A DNA stretch of 32,838 nucleotides, taken from Dunaliella salina. Taxonomy: Eukaryota > Chlorophyta > Chlorophyceae > Chlamydomonadales > Dunaliellaceae. The stretch lies in assembly GCA_002284615.2 (NCBI GenBank), contig MU070054.1, positions 37,557 through 70,394 of the forward strand, read 5' to 3'. Under the pieces are notes generated by a model that searched no databases, was not told where the DNA came from, and saw nothing but the letters and a program-made list of their open reading frames with translations. The position numbers were made by a program, and so were the translations under genes. The number at the start of each line of letters is the position of its first letter. The first letter of the stretch is position 1. Below, one piece after another: positions 1 to 11,900 of the stretch.

Positions 1-541
1 GGGTGTGATTTTGTAATCGTGGGTGTTCCCAAGGAGTCGGATGCCAAGGAGTTGGATGAGTACGAGGGTGGGTGTGTGCGCATGGAATTAAGTGTGCGGG
101 TGGCATACAATGGGCATGGGAGCGCAGCTGGCGCACTAGGGAATAATCTGTGTGATGGAATTGAGTGAAACAAGTGGGTGTGACGAGCAGCCATGTCCTG
201 CACAAATGCTAAATCTGATGCAGCAGCATTTTTGGGTGGGTGCCATGACTAGGGTGCGACATGTAATGTTACTTAGCAGGAAAAATATGTTACATAATAA
301 TTATGTAATATTACTAATCCTCGAGTACATGCGTGTTGTGCTCAAAATTTTAATGTGCGAACAAGACCAATCAATTCCTGAGGTCTCAACACCCCTCCAC
401 ACCTACCCTCAGGTCAGAAAAATGGCTAGAAAGTGTATTACAATAAAAAATAATATTAATTGATATTAAGTCCCCATGTTGTACCCTAGCCATGACTCAA
501 GAATTCAAGTGACCAAACGCATTTTCTGGCTATGAATGCAG
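1..541. other. Probable GLE1 intron, partly occupied by a MITE
   Basis: No exon can be supported before 542. A frame is open from base 1 to the TGA near 167, but it has no family resemblance and no convincing splice sites. A hAT-type MITE fills 250-488. Confidence 0.5.
250..488. mobile_element. hAT-type MITE, 239 bp, perfect 8-bp TSD
   Basis: Terminal inverted repeats are TAGGGTGCGACATG on the left and TAGGGTACAACATG on the reverse complement of the right end (12 of 14 match). The flanks 242-249 and 489-496 are both GCCATGAC, an exact 8-bp target-site duplication. TAGGG ends and 8-bp duplications are hAT hallmarks. An internal stretch near 363-405 resembles 9812-9857 of the larger hAT element, so the two are related. 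The interior is AT-rich with no credible ORF. Confidence 0.88.
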
Positions 542-610
542 GAGCGGAATAAGCGCCTGGAAGAGCTGAAGAGGTCACACGAAAAAGCAGCAGCTGTGCA
601 GCAACAGCAG
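542..610 (+). CDS. GLE1: GLE1 exon 1 of window: coiled-coil start
   Basis: The acceptor is TGAATGCAG and the donor CAG|GTTTGT. The 23 codons (ERNKRLEELKRSHEKAAAV then QQQQ) are in phase 0 and look like charged coiled coil. The next exon continues in the same phase and composition. Confidence 0.8.
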
Positions 611-1023
611 GTTTGTTTGTTCGTTTGTTTGTGTATTCTTGGTGTCTTATCGGGGGCCCACGTATGAGCACTGCCTGCATGCAGCTGTGTGAATACCATG
701 GTATTGCGCATTGGTTCAGATCTTGTTCCTTAACCTCCCTTTTGCTCTGCATATGCCGTAGTGCAAATGTTTTGTATCTCAGTGGTCTGAGGCGCTGCTC
801 CTGTCTTGTCGTGCTCTAGTTTGAAAGGGCAGGAAGAGATTGGCATGTGAAGTGGAAGTGTGGAAATGTTTGTACAAGTTCCGTCTGTTGCGAGCCATGG
901 GAGCCATGTGGTGTCCTCTCAACAGGTGGAGCAGATGCGGCGTGCTGAAGCAGAGCGCAGGGAAGCAGAGGCAGCAGCAACGGCGGCCAAAGCTGCAGAG
1001 CAAGCTGAGGAAGCGCGGCGGAG

Positions 1024-1066
<43 letters not shown>

Positions 1067-1074
1067 GCACATGC

Positions 1075-1114
<40 letters not shown>

Positions 1115-3363
1115 GTATGTTTGCAGCTGCACGTATGTTTGCAGCTGCACAATGCCCAGAGAGGATTGACTGGCATGCATGTACCCATCTGCATGTTTTC
1201 TGGATGGCTCCTGGTGGCAGTGAGCTGCAATGTCAGTTGCCACCCTTCACAAACACCAAAAGTCTTGATCACCCTATCACGTGGCATGAGTGCCTGCAAG
1301 CATAACCATGGGATTCGGAAAAGCTTTGTCCCAAAGTTTGCCACTTGTGCTGTATGAAGGAGAGCCTCTCCAAATTTACTAGGGGATGCTGGCTGCTAGG
1401 TTTTCACGAGCTCGGTCCTTCTGGCTGTCTCCAGGCATGGATTAGGCAAGTTGCGAATGGGCCTCTTGAAAAGACCTGGTCAAGCTCGTTTGGGGTTTAT
1501 TTTGCTACCACAGTGACAAGCATTTGTCTGCGTATTTTCTCATTTCTTTTCTTTGCCCACACAGCTGCAGAGTCTACCTGCTGATTCTTTTTGCACGTTC
1601 TACCCATAGTTTTGATTGCGCACTGCAGAGAGGCGTGACTTGCACACTGCTCTGCACACAGCTTGATGTGCACTGCTGTACAATGTGCACGAAGCTGCAT
1701 ACAGTGCACAGGGCCATCCACACTACCAGGCCCTGATGCGCACTGCTTAACCATGCAGAACACACTGTTATTGATTATCACACTAGCTTGCTGAACACTA
1801 CGATCAATCGAACACACTGCCATTGCTGTGTGCCCTGCATGCTTTGATAGGAAGTGCAAGCCAGGATGGCACAGCAGCAGCAGCAACAACAACAGGCTGG
1901 CAAGACTGCGGCGGCTGCTCCTGGTGCGAAGCCCTCCGCTGACAAGGTGTGTGGCCTCTTCACACAAGTGCCCTTTACAAAAGAGGTCACTACTCACTCC
2001 CCTGCGATTGTCTCAAGGTGCGCGTGGAAGGCACCAGAGTGAGGGCAACCTTCACTTTGAAGAGATGATTGTCAAACGCATCAGAGGGGTGTCACCAGCG
2101 TATGGTGACTTTGAACGCCCAAAAACATGCTTTACATGCGCGGCATGTACAAATTTCAAACCTGGCACACTTTTTATCTTGTAGTTACTACTGCATTTCC
2201 TAAAAATTTCATCTTTGTACGTGCTGCGGGTGGTGATCTATGTCAGATCACAGGTTGGCAGGAGATTTTGGGAAATTTCGGAATTTTGACCCCAGAATCT
2301 TGACTAAAATTACTCTTATTGAATAAACAACTTTATAGATTTAGAATTCCAAAAAAATGGTTCAGGAGAACTCAGGGCAGTTGAGTCGGTTAGACAGGCA
2401 GGTGGCCAAAAGGCCCTACAAATTCTCGATTCTAATTATTCGAAATCCACCCGCCAAACCATAGTCCGAGAATGTGGCCCAGGGAGTGTGCTGCAAATTA
2501 ATCAAGGAAATTCCTCAAAGTGCAAGAAAGCTGCCGGATTCTGCTCGATTTATTTCCAAATGTAGGAAACCTATTTTTTTATTTTTGGGAGTGCGATAAA
2601 AGGCCGTCAATGGCTCAGGGGAATCTACGTTCATATCTGGCACACCCTGGCCAGCCTCCAATTGGCCCCATTTCTTTTTTGACAACATTTATATTATTTT
2701 AAATAATTAGTTGGGATTGATATCGCCGCGATGGGGAAGGTGTTGTGGCCCCATTTAAGGCCCCAAGAGGGGGAGCCAGACCTCTCTGCCGGGCATCTGC
2801 TGGTACAAAACATACCCGTAAAGCATACTTTGATATGCTCAGGAACTCAAAAGGAGGCCAACAGGCGTCACATTTGCAAATGCCACCACCTTCCCCTCGA
2901 TAACGCACACCACCGCGCACACACGGGGGCACCTCCCCCCACCATTTTTGGCAGGGTTGTGCATTAGTGAGTAAAGAACAGGACTGCACAAAAATATCCG
3001 GGGATGGTTGGGTCTGAGGGGCCCAGAAAAGTTAGGAAGACCCCCCCCCCAAAATGGCCTGGTGACACCCCTTTGAGCATGCATGCCTTCATTAATGAAG
3101 CGTGTTTGAGCATCTGGCTGTATTGGAAGGAGGGTGGAGGCATTAGTTGTCAGAGTGGTTTTTTGCTTCACAACACTACCATTGCTGCTGTGCGCTGCCA
3201 CTTGGGTGCATTGATTTCTTTGTCTGCATAGCCTGGTGCCCTGTGCCTTTCCTGGCCCAAACCTGTGTGCTTTGGCACACAATAACTTTTCTTTCTTACC
3301 TGCCAGCATGAGCAGTTGTAGACGTGCATGCACGTGTGTGCGCACACGCACGCACGCACGCGT

Positions 3364-3453
<90 letters not shown>

Positions 3454-4365
3454 GCATTGCCTGCACGCCCACTCCTTGGCAATGACCCTCACAGGTGGAT
3501 GCAGCCACACATTGCATGCGTGCTTCGCCCCAGGCTCTAGAGCAGGAGCAGCGGCTGGGCAAGCGGCTGAAAGAGCTCGAAGAAGCCCTCAAGGCAAGCC
3601 AGCCCGCTTACTTGCTTATGTGCTGGAGCATTGACAACTCCCATCAGCAGAGCCTTCATCAACCCCCTGCATCTATTGTGCTGTTGCAAGTGGAAGCTCA
3701 CTTTGGACTATGAATGAGTATTGTGTGCGTGTGGGTGTGGGTGTGGGAGTGGGTGTGGTGTGTGAAGACTTGGACTTAAATATGGAAGGATCTTCACAAT
3801 GAGCATAATGAGGCCAAGAAATGATTGCAACAGCCAGTGTGCTGCTGCACTTGAATTAGGCTTGGGCTGAGCTTTCCCAAAAGTGACCTCACTGAGACGT
3901 AAGCTGATGTGGGATCTTGAGGTAGTATTGCACCATTTGAAAAAAAGGGTCTGCAATGAGAACTGGCACATTAGCAAGCATGAGTGACAGTGGCATCTTG
4001 TTGGTTGTCTTGTGCATGCAAATTTGTACACTGTGCGCGTGCACAGCCTGAGACCCTTGTCTCCGCAGGCCATCACTGGTAACGATGCGTTGAAGAAGCA
4101 GCGGCGGGACATTGAGAAGAAGATGACCGTAAACGTGCAGCAGATATCTGCCACTACTGAGCAGGTGATCCATGTGATCTCCACAACATCATTTGTCTTT
4201 TTTTTTTTTTTCGGGCTGCACATGTCACCTTTCTTGTATGTGTTGCATTAGCGAAGAGGAAAACCAAATGCAAATAAATCGCATAAGTATTTGCATGCAT
4301 GAGCAAGACTTACTTTGTCACGCGCTCACTGTTGAGATTGATGTGCAAATGGAAAGCACACCAAT

Positions 4366-4453
<88 letters not shown>

Positions 4454-5898
4454 CAGGTTGGGCGTAAATTCGGTGATGTGCTTGACCTCATTGCTTCACA
4501 GCGGGAGCCCTTGTGGCGCAGCTACGCAATGTACATGTTTGCATCGAAGGTATGCCCATGCTGTTCTACGATGCGATCAATGGGATGCACGAGCACGACA
4601 GCCTTAAGTAGGCCAGCTAGGCCTACAGACGTGTGTATCACACATGTATCTCAAGAAGGGGTGCAAACACTGTTGCCCTCATGAGAAAGCTGAAGCGGTG
4701 CTGCAAGCAGGATGAAGCTCGGGTCGCTTCTGCTTAACATCAACATTTGGTTTTGTTCCAAAAGAGTTGCTCCGGTTAAGGATTCGCAGAACTATGAGGT
4801 ACCTTGCCTTGCCTTGTGTGCTCTGCGCGCTGGGTGTGTTTGCCTTGCATGTTAGCAAACATCAAACATCCGCGAGCACAGCGTCACAGCTTTTCAGGGC
4901 ATGTGCCGAAAAGCACGCTCCTATCAAATTGCAGTCTGGTTGCGCTTGCTCATTTTCTTTTTCCCTTGCAAGTAATGCTGATGCAAAAGGACGAAAGCAC
5001 TATCTGCAGCAAAGATCCTCCCAGCCCATGTCTGTGTTTGAAGCTGCAAGCATTCCAAGTGGCTAGCGCACTACTAGTGAAGGGGATTGTTCTGAGATAG
5101 CTGAGTAGACTGCTCAGTGGGTTAGATGTGACAGCTGTGCTTCTTGCCGCAGCTCCATTCATGGGGCCGCAAGTCCCAAGGCTTACCGGTTCCCCAGCGC
5201 ATCTCACATCTGATGCCAAGTCCAACTTAGCATGCCCATCCATCCTGGAACTTGACATGCAGCCCCAGCAAATCTTGTTTACTGTGGCCGCCAAGTTTGG
5301 TTGGCTCGCAAGGCAGTGGGCACAGCTGTAGAAATCCACCCTCGGAATTGTCCATGGCTAAAAAGAAGTTGCATTTCTCAGTTCCAGCCTGTCCGTCCCA
5401 TGCCCATATATGACACTTGATTGCGAAAGGGTAGAACGCAACCTCTTCCTTTTGTGCAATTGCTTTATCTAGATCTGAAGGTGGCCTGTTTTGTAGGTTG
5501 GCACCTGCGTGTGGGACTAGTTCTCAGACATGCGCATTTGCTACGAGCTTGAATTCTAATGAACTCAAGCAGCTTTATTCCACACTGCAAGTAGAGAGGG
5601 TCAGCCTGGATATTTTTCTGGTGTGGTGAGGAGCTGGACCTGCGCACTTGCGCCCGTGTGCCAAGTGGATCTGTGTGTCTGGTGCATAGTTTCTTCGTTA
5701 TAGTTCACGGGAGTGGGCTTGCAATGATTGTTTCAGGTGGCATGCATTTCATGCACTCAGCAATGCGCAATCCATGCCCATGGCATCTTCCACAGGGTCT
5801 GATGTGTTCTTAGCCATTGGGATTCGCAAGTCCTGGGCAAAGGGTTAGCTTTGCCCTTTTTTGCATCAGTTGCTGCGCTTCACCCAATCATCCTACGT

Positions 5899-5987
<89 letters not shown>

Positions 5988-8900
5988 GTGAACCAGTGGG
6001 AGCTGATCATGCTCAACAACAAGGCTGCCTTCCCGCTGGCTATGGTTGTTGTCAAGGTGAGGGTGCAGGGTGGTCTGCGTCGGTACAGCATGAGCAAAAA
6101 TGCCAGCCAGCATTGATGCAGTCATTGGTGCAGACAGAGGATAGCAAGTATAAAGTCAGGCATGCATAAAATAGGCGTTTGGCATTGGTGTGTTTGTGTG
6201 CGAAGAGAACAGTTGGTGTTGAGACAGGCATTCGCAAAAAGGACAGTCGGCGATGGTGTAGGTAGGCATGAGCAAAGTGGTTGATTGGCGTTGGTGCAGG
6301 CATGTGCAAAGAGGATGATTGGCGTTGGTGCAGGCAGCGCAGAGGGAACGGTCAGCATTGCTTAGCGAGGGGTGCACAGGAGCAGGTGCACATATGTGCA
6401 TTGAGGACTGGGAGCATCGGTGTGGCGCACATGAGCTGGTGCACATGAACAAACAGTTGGTTATGAGGAGGGCAGCATGTGGTGCAAATAAGCTGTTCCA
6501 AGGCCCTCGCGTCTCGGATGCCCCTCTTGCCAAAAAGGGATCACCGCCAGCTAATCTTTGGCTTGGCTGTCCGCTTTGGGGCCAACCATGCCTTTCCGTC
6601 TGCTCTCAATGTTTGTTCATGGTTGAAAACTGCCTGCTGCTTCTGAATGCCCCTGATCCTGTCCTTGCTCTCCTGGGACAAACGGCAGCATGCACAGCAG
6701 CGTGCAATCCTGAGATCCTTCTCTACAGGATTAAAGGATTACAGGAAAGAAAGGCTTCCAGTCAAAACAACTGACTGCTAGCCTGAGATCCTTTTTTGCT
6801 CTTGAAAGAAGGGCGGTGTGTGTCGGCAAGCATGCTAGTATTCAGGCCAAAGCAAGCAGAAAATTTGTCCGCACCCGTGAGCCTTCTTGCATGGTGGAGA
6901 GAGTGCCACAGGTGCTCTTCTGTTGTGGGGCACTGGCAATCCTGCCCGTGCCACATCTACCACTCTTGTTCCAACAGAACGCTGTGATCCTGCCTGAGCC
7001 ATACCTAGCACTCTTGTGTTTGTCATCCTGCCTGCACCACATCTATCCATTCTTGTTTCAGCAGGACACTGATGATCCTAGCCCAAGCCACATTTACCAC
7101 TTTTGTGTTTGTCTTCCTGCCTGCGCCATATCCACCACTCTTGTTTTGGCGGAACGCAATGGTCCTGCTTAAGCCACATCTGTCACACAAGTTGGGGTGC
7201 TGCTAGGCACAGACAATCAAAAGTATGTGGTCCACAGGCCTCGGGGGTCGAGTCTGCCGTCAGGACTACGTGTCTGTTTGAAGTGCCAGCACCAAGAGTC
7301 TGCTTGGAGTGCGGCTCCCTGCTGTATTATATAAAGGCATGGCTGGACGTGGAATACGTGGCTGCAAGTGCTGCAAGCGCCTGACCTGTACCACCTGTGC
7401 CTTACAAATTCCAGTGTGCCGTTCCACTGCACCTTCACTTTTGTGCTTATTGGCACTTGGGAGCAGGTGGCCAACCCACTGCTTTGCATGTGCCTTCAGT
7501 TTTGTGTGCATTTGCCTGTGGGAGCAGAGGTGGCAACCCGTCCAGGTTTGCGTGCGCCTTCAGTTGCCTGTGATAACAGGCGGCCACCCCGCAGGTTTTG
7601 CATGTGTGCATTTGTTTGCCTGCGGAAGCAGGTGGCCGCCCCACAGGTTTTGCATGCGCCTTCACTTTTGTGTGCATATCTATTTGCCTGCGGAAGCAGG
7701 TGGCCACCCGTTTCCCCGACCTCCTAGACATGACCGTGGCCCTCATGCACCGCGAGTGCTGCTTCAGTGTGCCCCTGGCGTTTGTGGCTGCAGACCCCAC
7801 CTCAGGGGCCACGCTCACGCCCGGGCAGCAGCGGCGCCTCATGGGCTTCCGGGAGCAGGTGCCGGATGCGAGCAGGCCAGGTGCGTCCGTTGCTGGCGTG
7901 CGCACGTGGGCGAGGCACTGATTGGTGTGCACGCAGGTACTGCCTGATGGGGTCAGCCTGTCTGGAGCCCCCTGTATGCAAATGGGTGTTTCGCATGCAA
8001 GCGCTGCCTCATGGATTCGCGTGCGCTGTCACGTTGCCTCATGGATTCGCGTGCGCTGTCACGCTGCCTCATGGATTGTCGTGCGCTGTCACGTTGCCTC
8101 ATGGAGTTACATGCCCTGACTCGCTGCCTCACCCATGATCATGTACTGCCTCACCCACCATGGTGGAATACAGCATCACCCATGAGATGTGCTGCCTCAA
8201 CCATGTTGAGGCCTGCCCCATGGTCAGGCTGGGCATGCATGTTTGAGATCATGGAGCAACAGCCCCTCCCACTTCTGAGCATGCAGGACCACACCCTGAA
8301 GACAGTCAGGCAACCCTGCATACTCAGTTTGAGCCAGGGGGGGCCCAGGGTGGGTGGCCAGGGATCAGTCAGAAACCCTGCCAAAATGGGGTCCTCAGGA
8401 AGCACCCCCCCCTGGCTTACCTGACCTACGGCGATGGTTGGGCATTTCATCAGGAGCACATTCCGGAGGTTCCAGGGGGCTGGGGCAGGGTTCCAGGGAT
8501 TCGCTCCCAGGACCCTTATTTTGGCAGGGAAATGGTGATTGAACATCGCAGAGCATCCACTGCACCGTTCGGGGTCGTGACAATTTTGCTGGGACGAATG
8601 AAATGATAAAAGAAAAATTGAACGTTCAATGTGCGTATTGAGCTCCACAGAGCCTCGCACGTAAGTCCAAGTGTTTCAGTTTTTTCTAAACGTACAAATG
8701 CACGAGTCTGTTCAGTGGCGGGCTGACCAGGGCCTGATGTTTTGGTCAAATACCCAGCTGTCACTGCTCTCCAGGAGCCACTCCCTGCACACATTGCCCT
8801 GGGCCCCCTAATTTGGCAAGTACACCTTGGAAGCATGCTGAACAAGACCTCATACTCAGGTTGTGGCCAAGCTCTGTGTTTCCTTGGTCTCCATTTTTGC

Positions 8901-11900
8901 ACGACTTCTGCCTGGAAGGCACTCTCACACCCAAAACCTACCTGAGCCAAAATGTGGGGCAAATCCGGGTCAGATCACATTTTTTGGCACCCTATTACCT
9001 ACCTATTACCTACCTGGAACTGGTCAAAAATGGCCTAAAATGCCTCCAAAAATGGCCCTGGCTCATTCATTGGGCCCCATCCCCACTTTTTTTAATTAGG
9101 GTACGGGATGCCCACCTAATGTTATGTATTATATAATACTATATGATTATATTTTATAATATTATAAGAGGTCCGTGTAATATTAGTTTTGCCAAGGTGG
9201 CGAAAGCTGCTACAACGGTCGGCTGCACGAGTCCGGCATTTAAACAAATGGGAAGGGCACGAGCCAAACTAGTCGATAAGGATGAAGATGGTGTGGCTCG
9301 CCAGATGTGTATGGGGGCCCGCAGAACCCCCGCTGAGGCCAAGAAGCACCTTGAGGCCCACTGCAAGAAGCTCAAGGAGGGGTATGATGTGGTGATACTG
9401 TCAGACCAGGAGCATGGGCCATGCATGCTGAAATGCAAAGGGTGTGGTGAGATCTTGAGCCCCAACAACCCCTCGCAAACATGCAAGCAGCACAGCTCTT
9501 CGTGCAAGCGCCCGCTCAAGGTGGAGGAGGTCATGGACCTGGATGATGGAGATGAAGAAGCAGTTCCCAGCCGCCCTGTCAAGCGCAAGACTTGCCAGTC
9601 ATCTGTCAGCGCCTTCATGCCATCAGCTCAGCTGCAGGCCGCAATCAACAAGGACTTGCTCTGCTGCATCATCACCTCTGAGTCTCCTTTCCTGAAGCTG
9701 CGGAACAAGTACCTGAGGGCAGCCCTGCTTGGACAGAGTGGTTTCTCGCTACTGCACACAGCTGTGGTTGTGTAATTAACCAACTTTCTACTCATTTTTT
9801 CCTCGCAGGAACTTGACCAATCAGTTCCTGGGGTGCGAAAACCCTACCACACCCAAAATGAAATGAACTCTTGAATTCTAGGGCTTATTATATAATAAAC
9901 AATATTATATAATATATAATATGATATAGGATTTTGGAAATATAATATTACATCCCGTGCCCTATTTTTAATGCAGAAGTGCCATATAAATTACCCTAGA
10001 CTTTTCTGCATACAAAAAAGGTGGAAATCCGCTTGCTTCATTATCTCCCTCGATTTTTGCCTATCATGCCCAGCCTGACTCATGGAGTCACATGCCCTGT
10101 CACGCTGCTTCACTCATGGGGATGAGCCATGAGGCTGTTGCTTGGAGCACCGATGTGCACCCCAGGCCTGCACCTCCCTGCCCTGCACCTTGTTTGCTGT
10201 CTTGTGCCTCCCTTGTTCAGCCTACGAGACTCCCCCTTGCTTTTGGCATATGCATGCGCAGACATCAAGGTGTTTGAGTCTGAGGACACCTTCCTGCAGC
10301 GCGTGGAGGGCATCATGATGCTGTATGGCGCCCTTGTACAGGTGTGAGCATTGACGTTGAGAAAAGTGCCATTATGCGGGACCCTTGCAGTGATTGTGCG
10401 TGATTTCTGTGGCTCCTGAGTATCAGAGGAGGGGTCTTCGGGGGCTTAGGCCCTAGATGGCCAGCTCATTACGGGTCCTTCATGCATGCTGCCTGATCTG
10501 TGCCGTGCGCATCCCTCTCTTCCTTTCTTTTCGGCAGACGTCCACAAAGTATGCTCAGCAAGCCTTGGGCGCACCCCTTCAGCAAGATTACTGATATCAT
10601 CTTGCCTAGTTCTGCTTGTTCCAGAGTGCCTCGAGGAAGAAGTCTTGGATATCTTTGCTGATCCACACGTACATCGCCTTGATTTGAATTAAGACTTGTC
10701 GCTTTGGATACTGGTTGTGCGATAGTGCAGCTTGGTGCCTTTCTAGCTAGGATTGACCACGGCTGATTTTTTGTCACTGCTGATACCTGCACCAGCCATG
10801 CAAGCACAATACCGGCAAATTGCCTCTTTGCTCAAACTCAGCACATGCTTGATCAAAGGTGAGCATGGAGAAGGGAGGCAAAGATACAGGAGGCAGAGAG
10901 AAAACTAGAGTTGATCACAGATGAACAAAAATTACCAGAGGGCGGTAACTGGTCTATGTGCAAGGCATGCTCTTTCCCGTGTTTTTTCTCAACCTGCCAA
11001 TTTTAATAGAATCTGAATTATTTTGTCTTCCATAAGAAAGTGACAATTTTGCCAATTTTTTATTGAATCTAAATTTTTTTGTTTTCCATAAGAAGGTGAC
11101 AAAGATCAGGAAACCCCAGGCCACTCCCCTGGCCTTAGATCATCCCATAAGGCACACAGCTCCACCCTTGGACTTTTTCCCATCCCCAACATCTTGTATT
11201 TGTAATTTTTATACACTGTACTTATATCCTGCATGATCGAAAATAAGAAAGGCTGGGGTCGAAATTTGATCTTTTGGGCACCCCTTGTGCTGGATTTTCC
11301 AAGGGAAACGGCTGGAGTTCTGTATCTCACCAAATTCTACCATTCCACACCAAACCTCATGCAATGCAGCCATGAATACTTACCTCACATCCTTATGCCA
11401 GAATGTTGGGGGATGGAGCAGTATGGCGTGGATCCCAAAGGGCTTAAAATTGCTCAATTTTGTGCAATGGGTGGTCTGGTTTGGAGGATTCACACAGTGT
11501 CTGATCAGGCAGGAGCGCCCCAATCTGCACCAGAAACGCTTGTTTTTCAGAGGCTTGAAGGTGCAAGTTCGTGCATACACATACTGGCAGCATGCAAGAA
11601 ATACAAGTCAGGCCACAGAAAAGCCACTCCTTGAAACCAGCATGACGAATAATCGCCAACGTGACAATGAACAGAGGAGTTCGTGCTAAGTAATCTGATG
11701 CATGCAATGTTCCAGAGCTGTGGGCAGCTCCCCTTCAAAAGCAAGCATGGAGTGGATCTTGAGACACCAAATTTTTGGGACTTACATCTGATCAGCCATG
11801 GCCTGGACCCTGCTCTTGGCCACTAAACTCCCATTTGGGACCTCTGTCTAGAATGGGTGATTGATGGATTTGGAGTCCTTATACCACAATGATATCATTG

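Larger units (their letters stand above)
7881..10261. other. GLE1 intron 8, with minisatellite and hAT element
   Basis: It contains a 30-bp minisatellite (8003-8160, with a further unit at about 10078) and the hAT element 9097-9964. The stretch 8160-9088 is purine/pyrimidine-biased repetitive-looking DNA without a coding signature I can support. Confidence 0.65.

Noticed and set aside
1..167. Frame open from base 1 (includes VPKESDAKELDEYEG) as a GLE1 exon
   Set aside because: No clear acceptor, and no family resemblance beyond charged residues; not needed for phase.
779..1344. Long Leu-, Ala- or Cys-rich frames over the CAG tract
   Set aside because: These are shadow frames of the polyQ exon.
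2839..3510. Minus frame of 223 codons with Cys-Val repeats
   Set aside because: Produced by the (CA)n tract; no conserved sequence.
3720..3756. GTGTGGG-rich stretch as telomere or G-quadruplex
   Set aside because: Irregular and short; no telomere unit.
5120..5340. + ORF (67 aa) in GLE1 intron 6
   Set aside because: Not needed for GLE1, no splice signals in phase and no family resemblance.
7309..7947. 212-codon + frame around GLE1 exon 8
   Set aside because: Different frame from the exon; stops are scarce because of repetitive, GC-rich sequence.
10538..10575. Possible GLE1 microexon after CGGCAG (TSTKYAQQ...)
   Set aside because: The only GT donor gives 11 nt, which breaks the phase-0 join between exons 9 and 10; direct joining matches the family.
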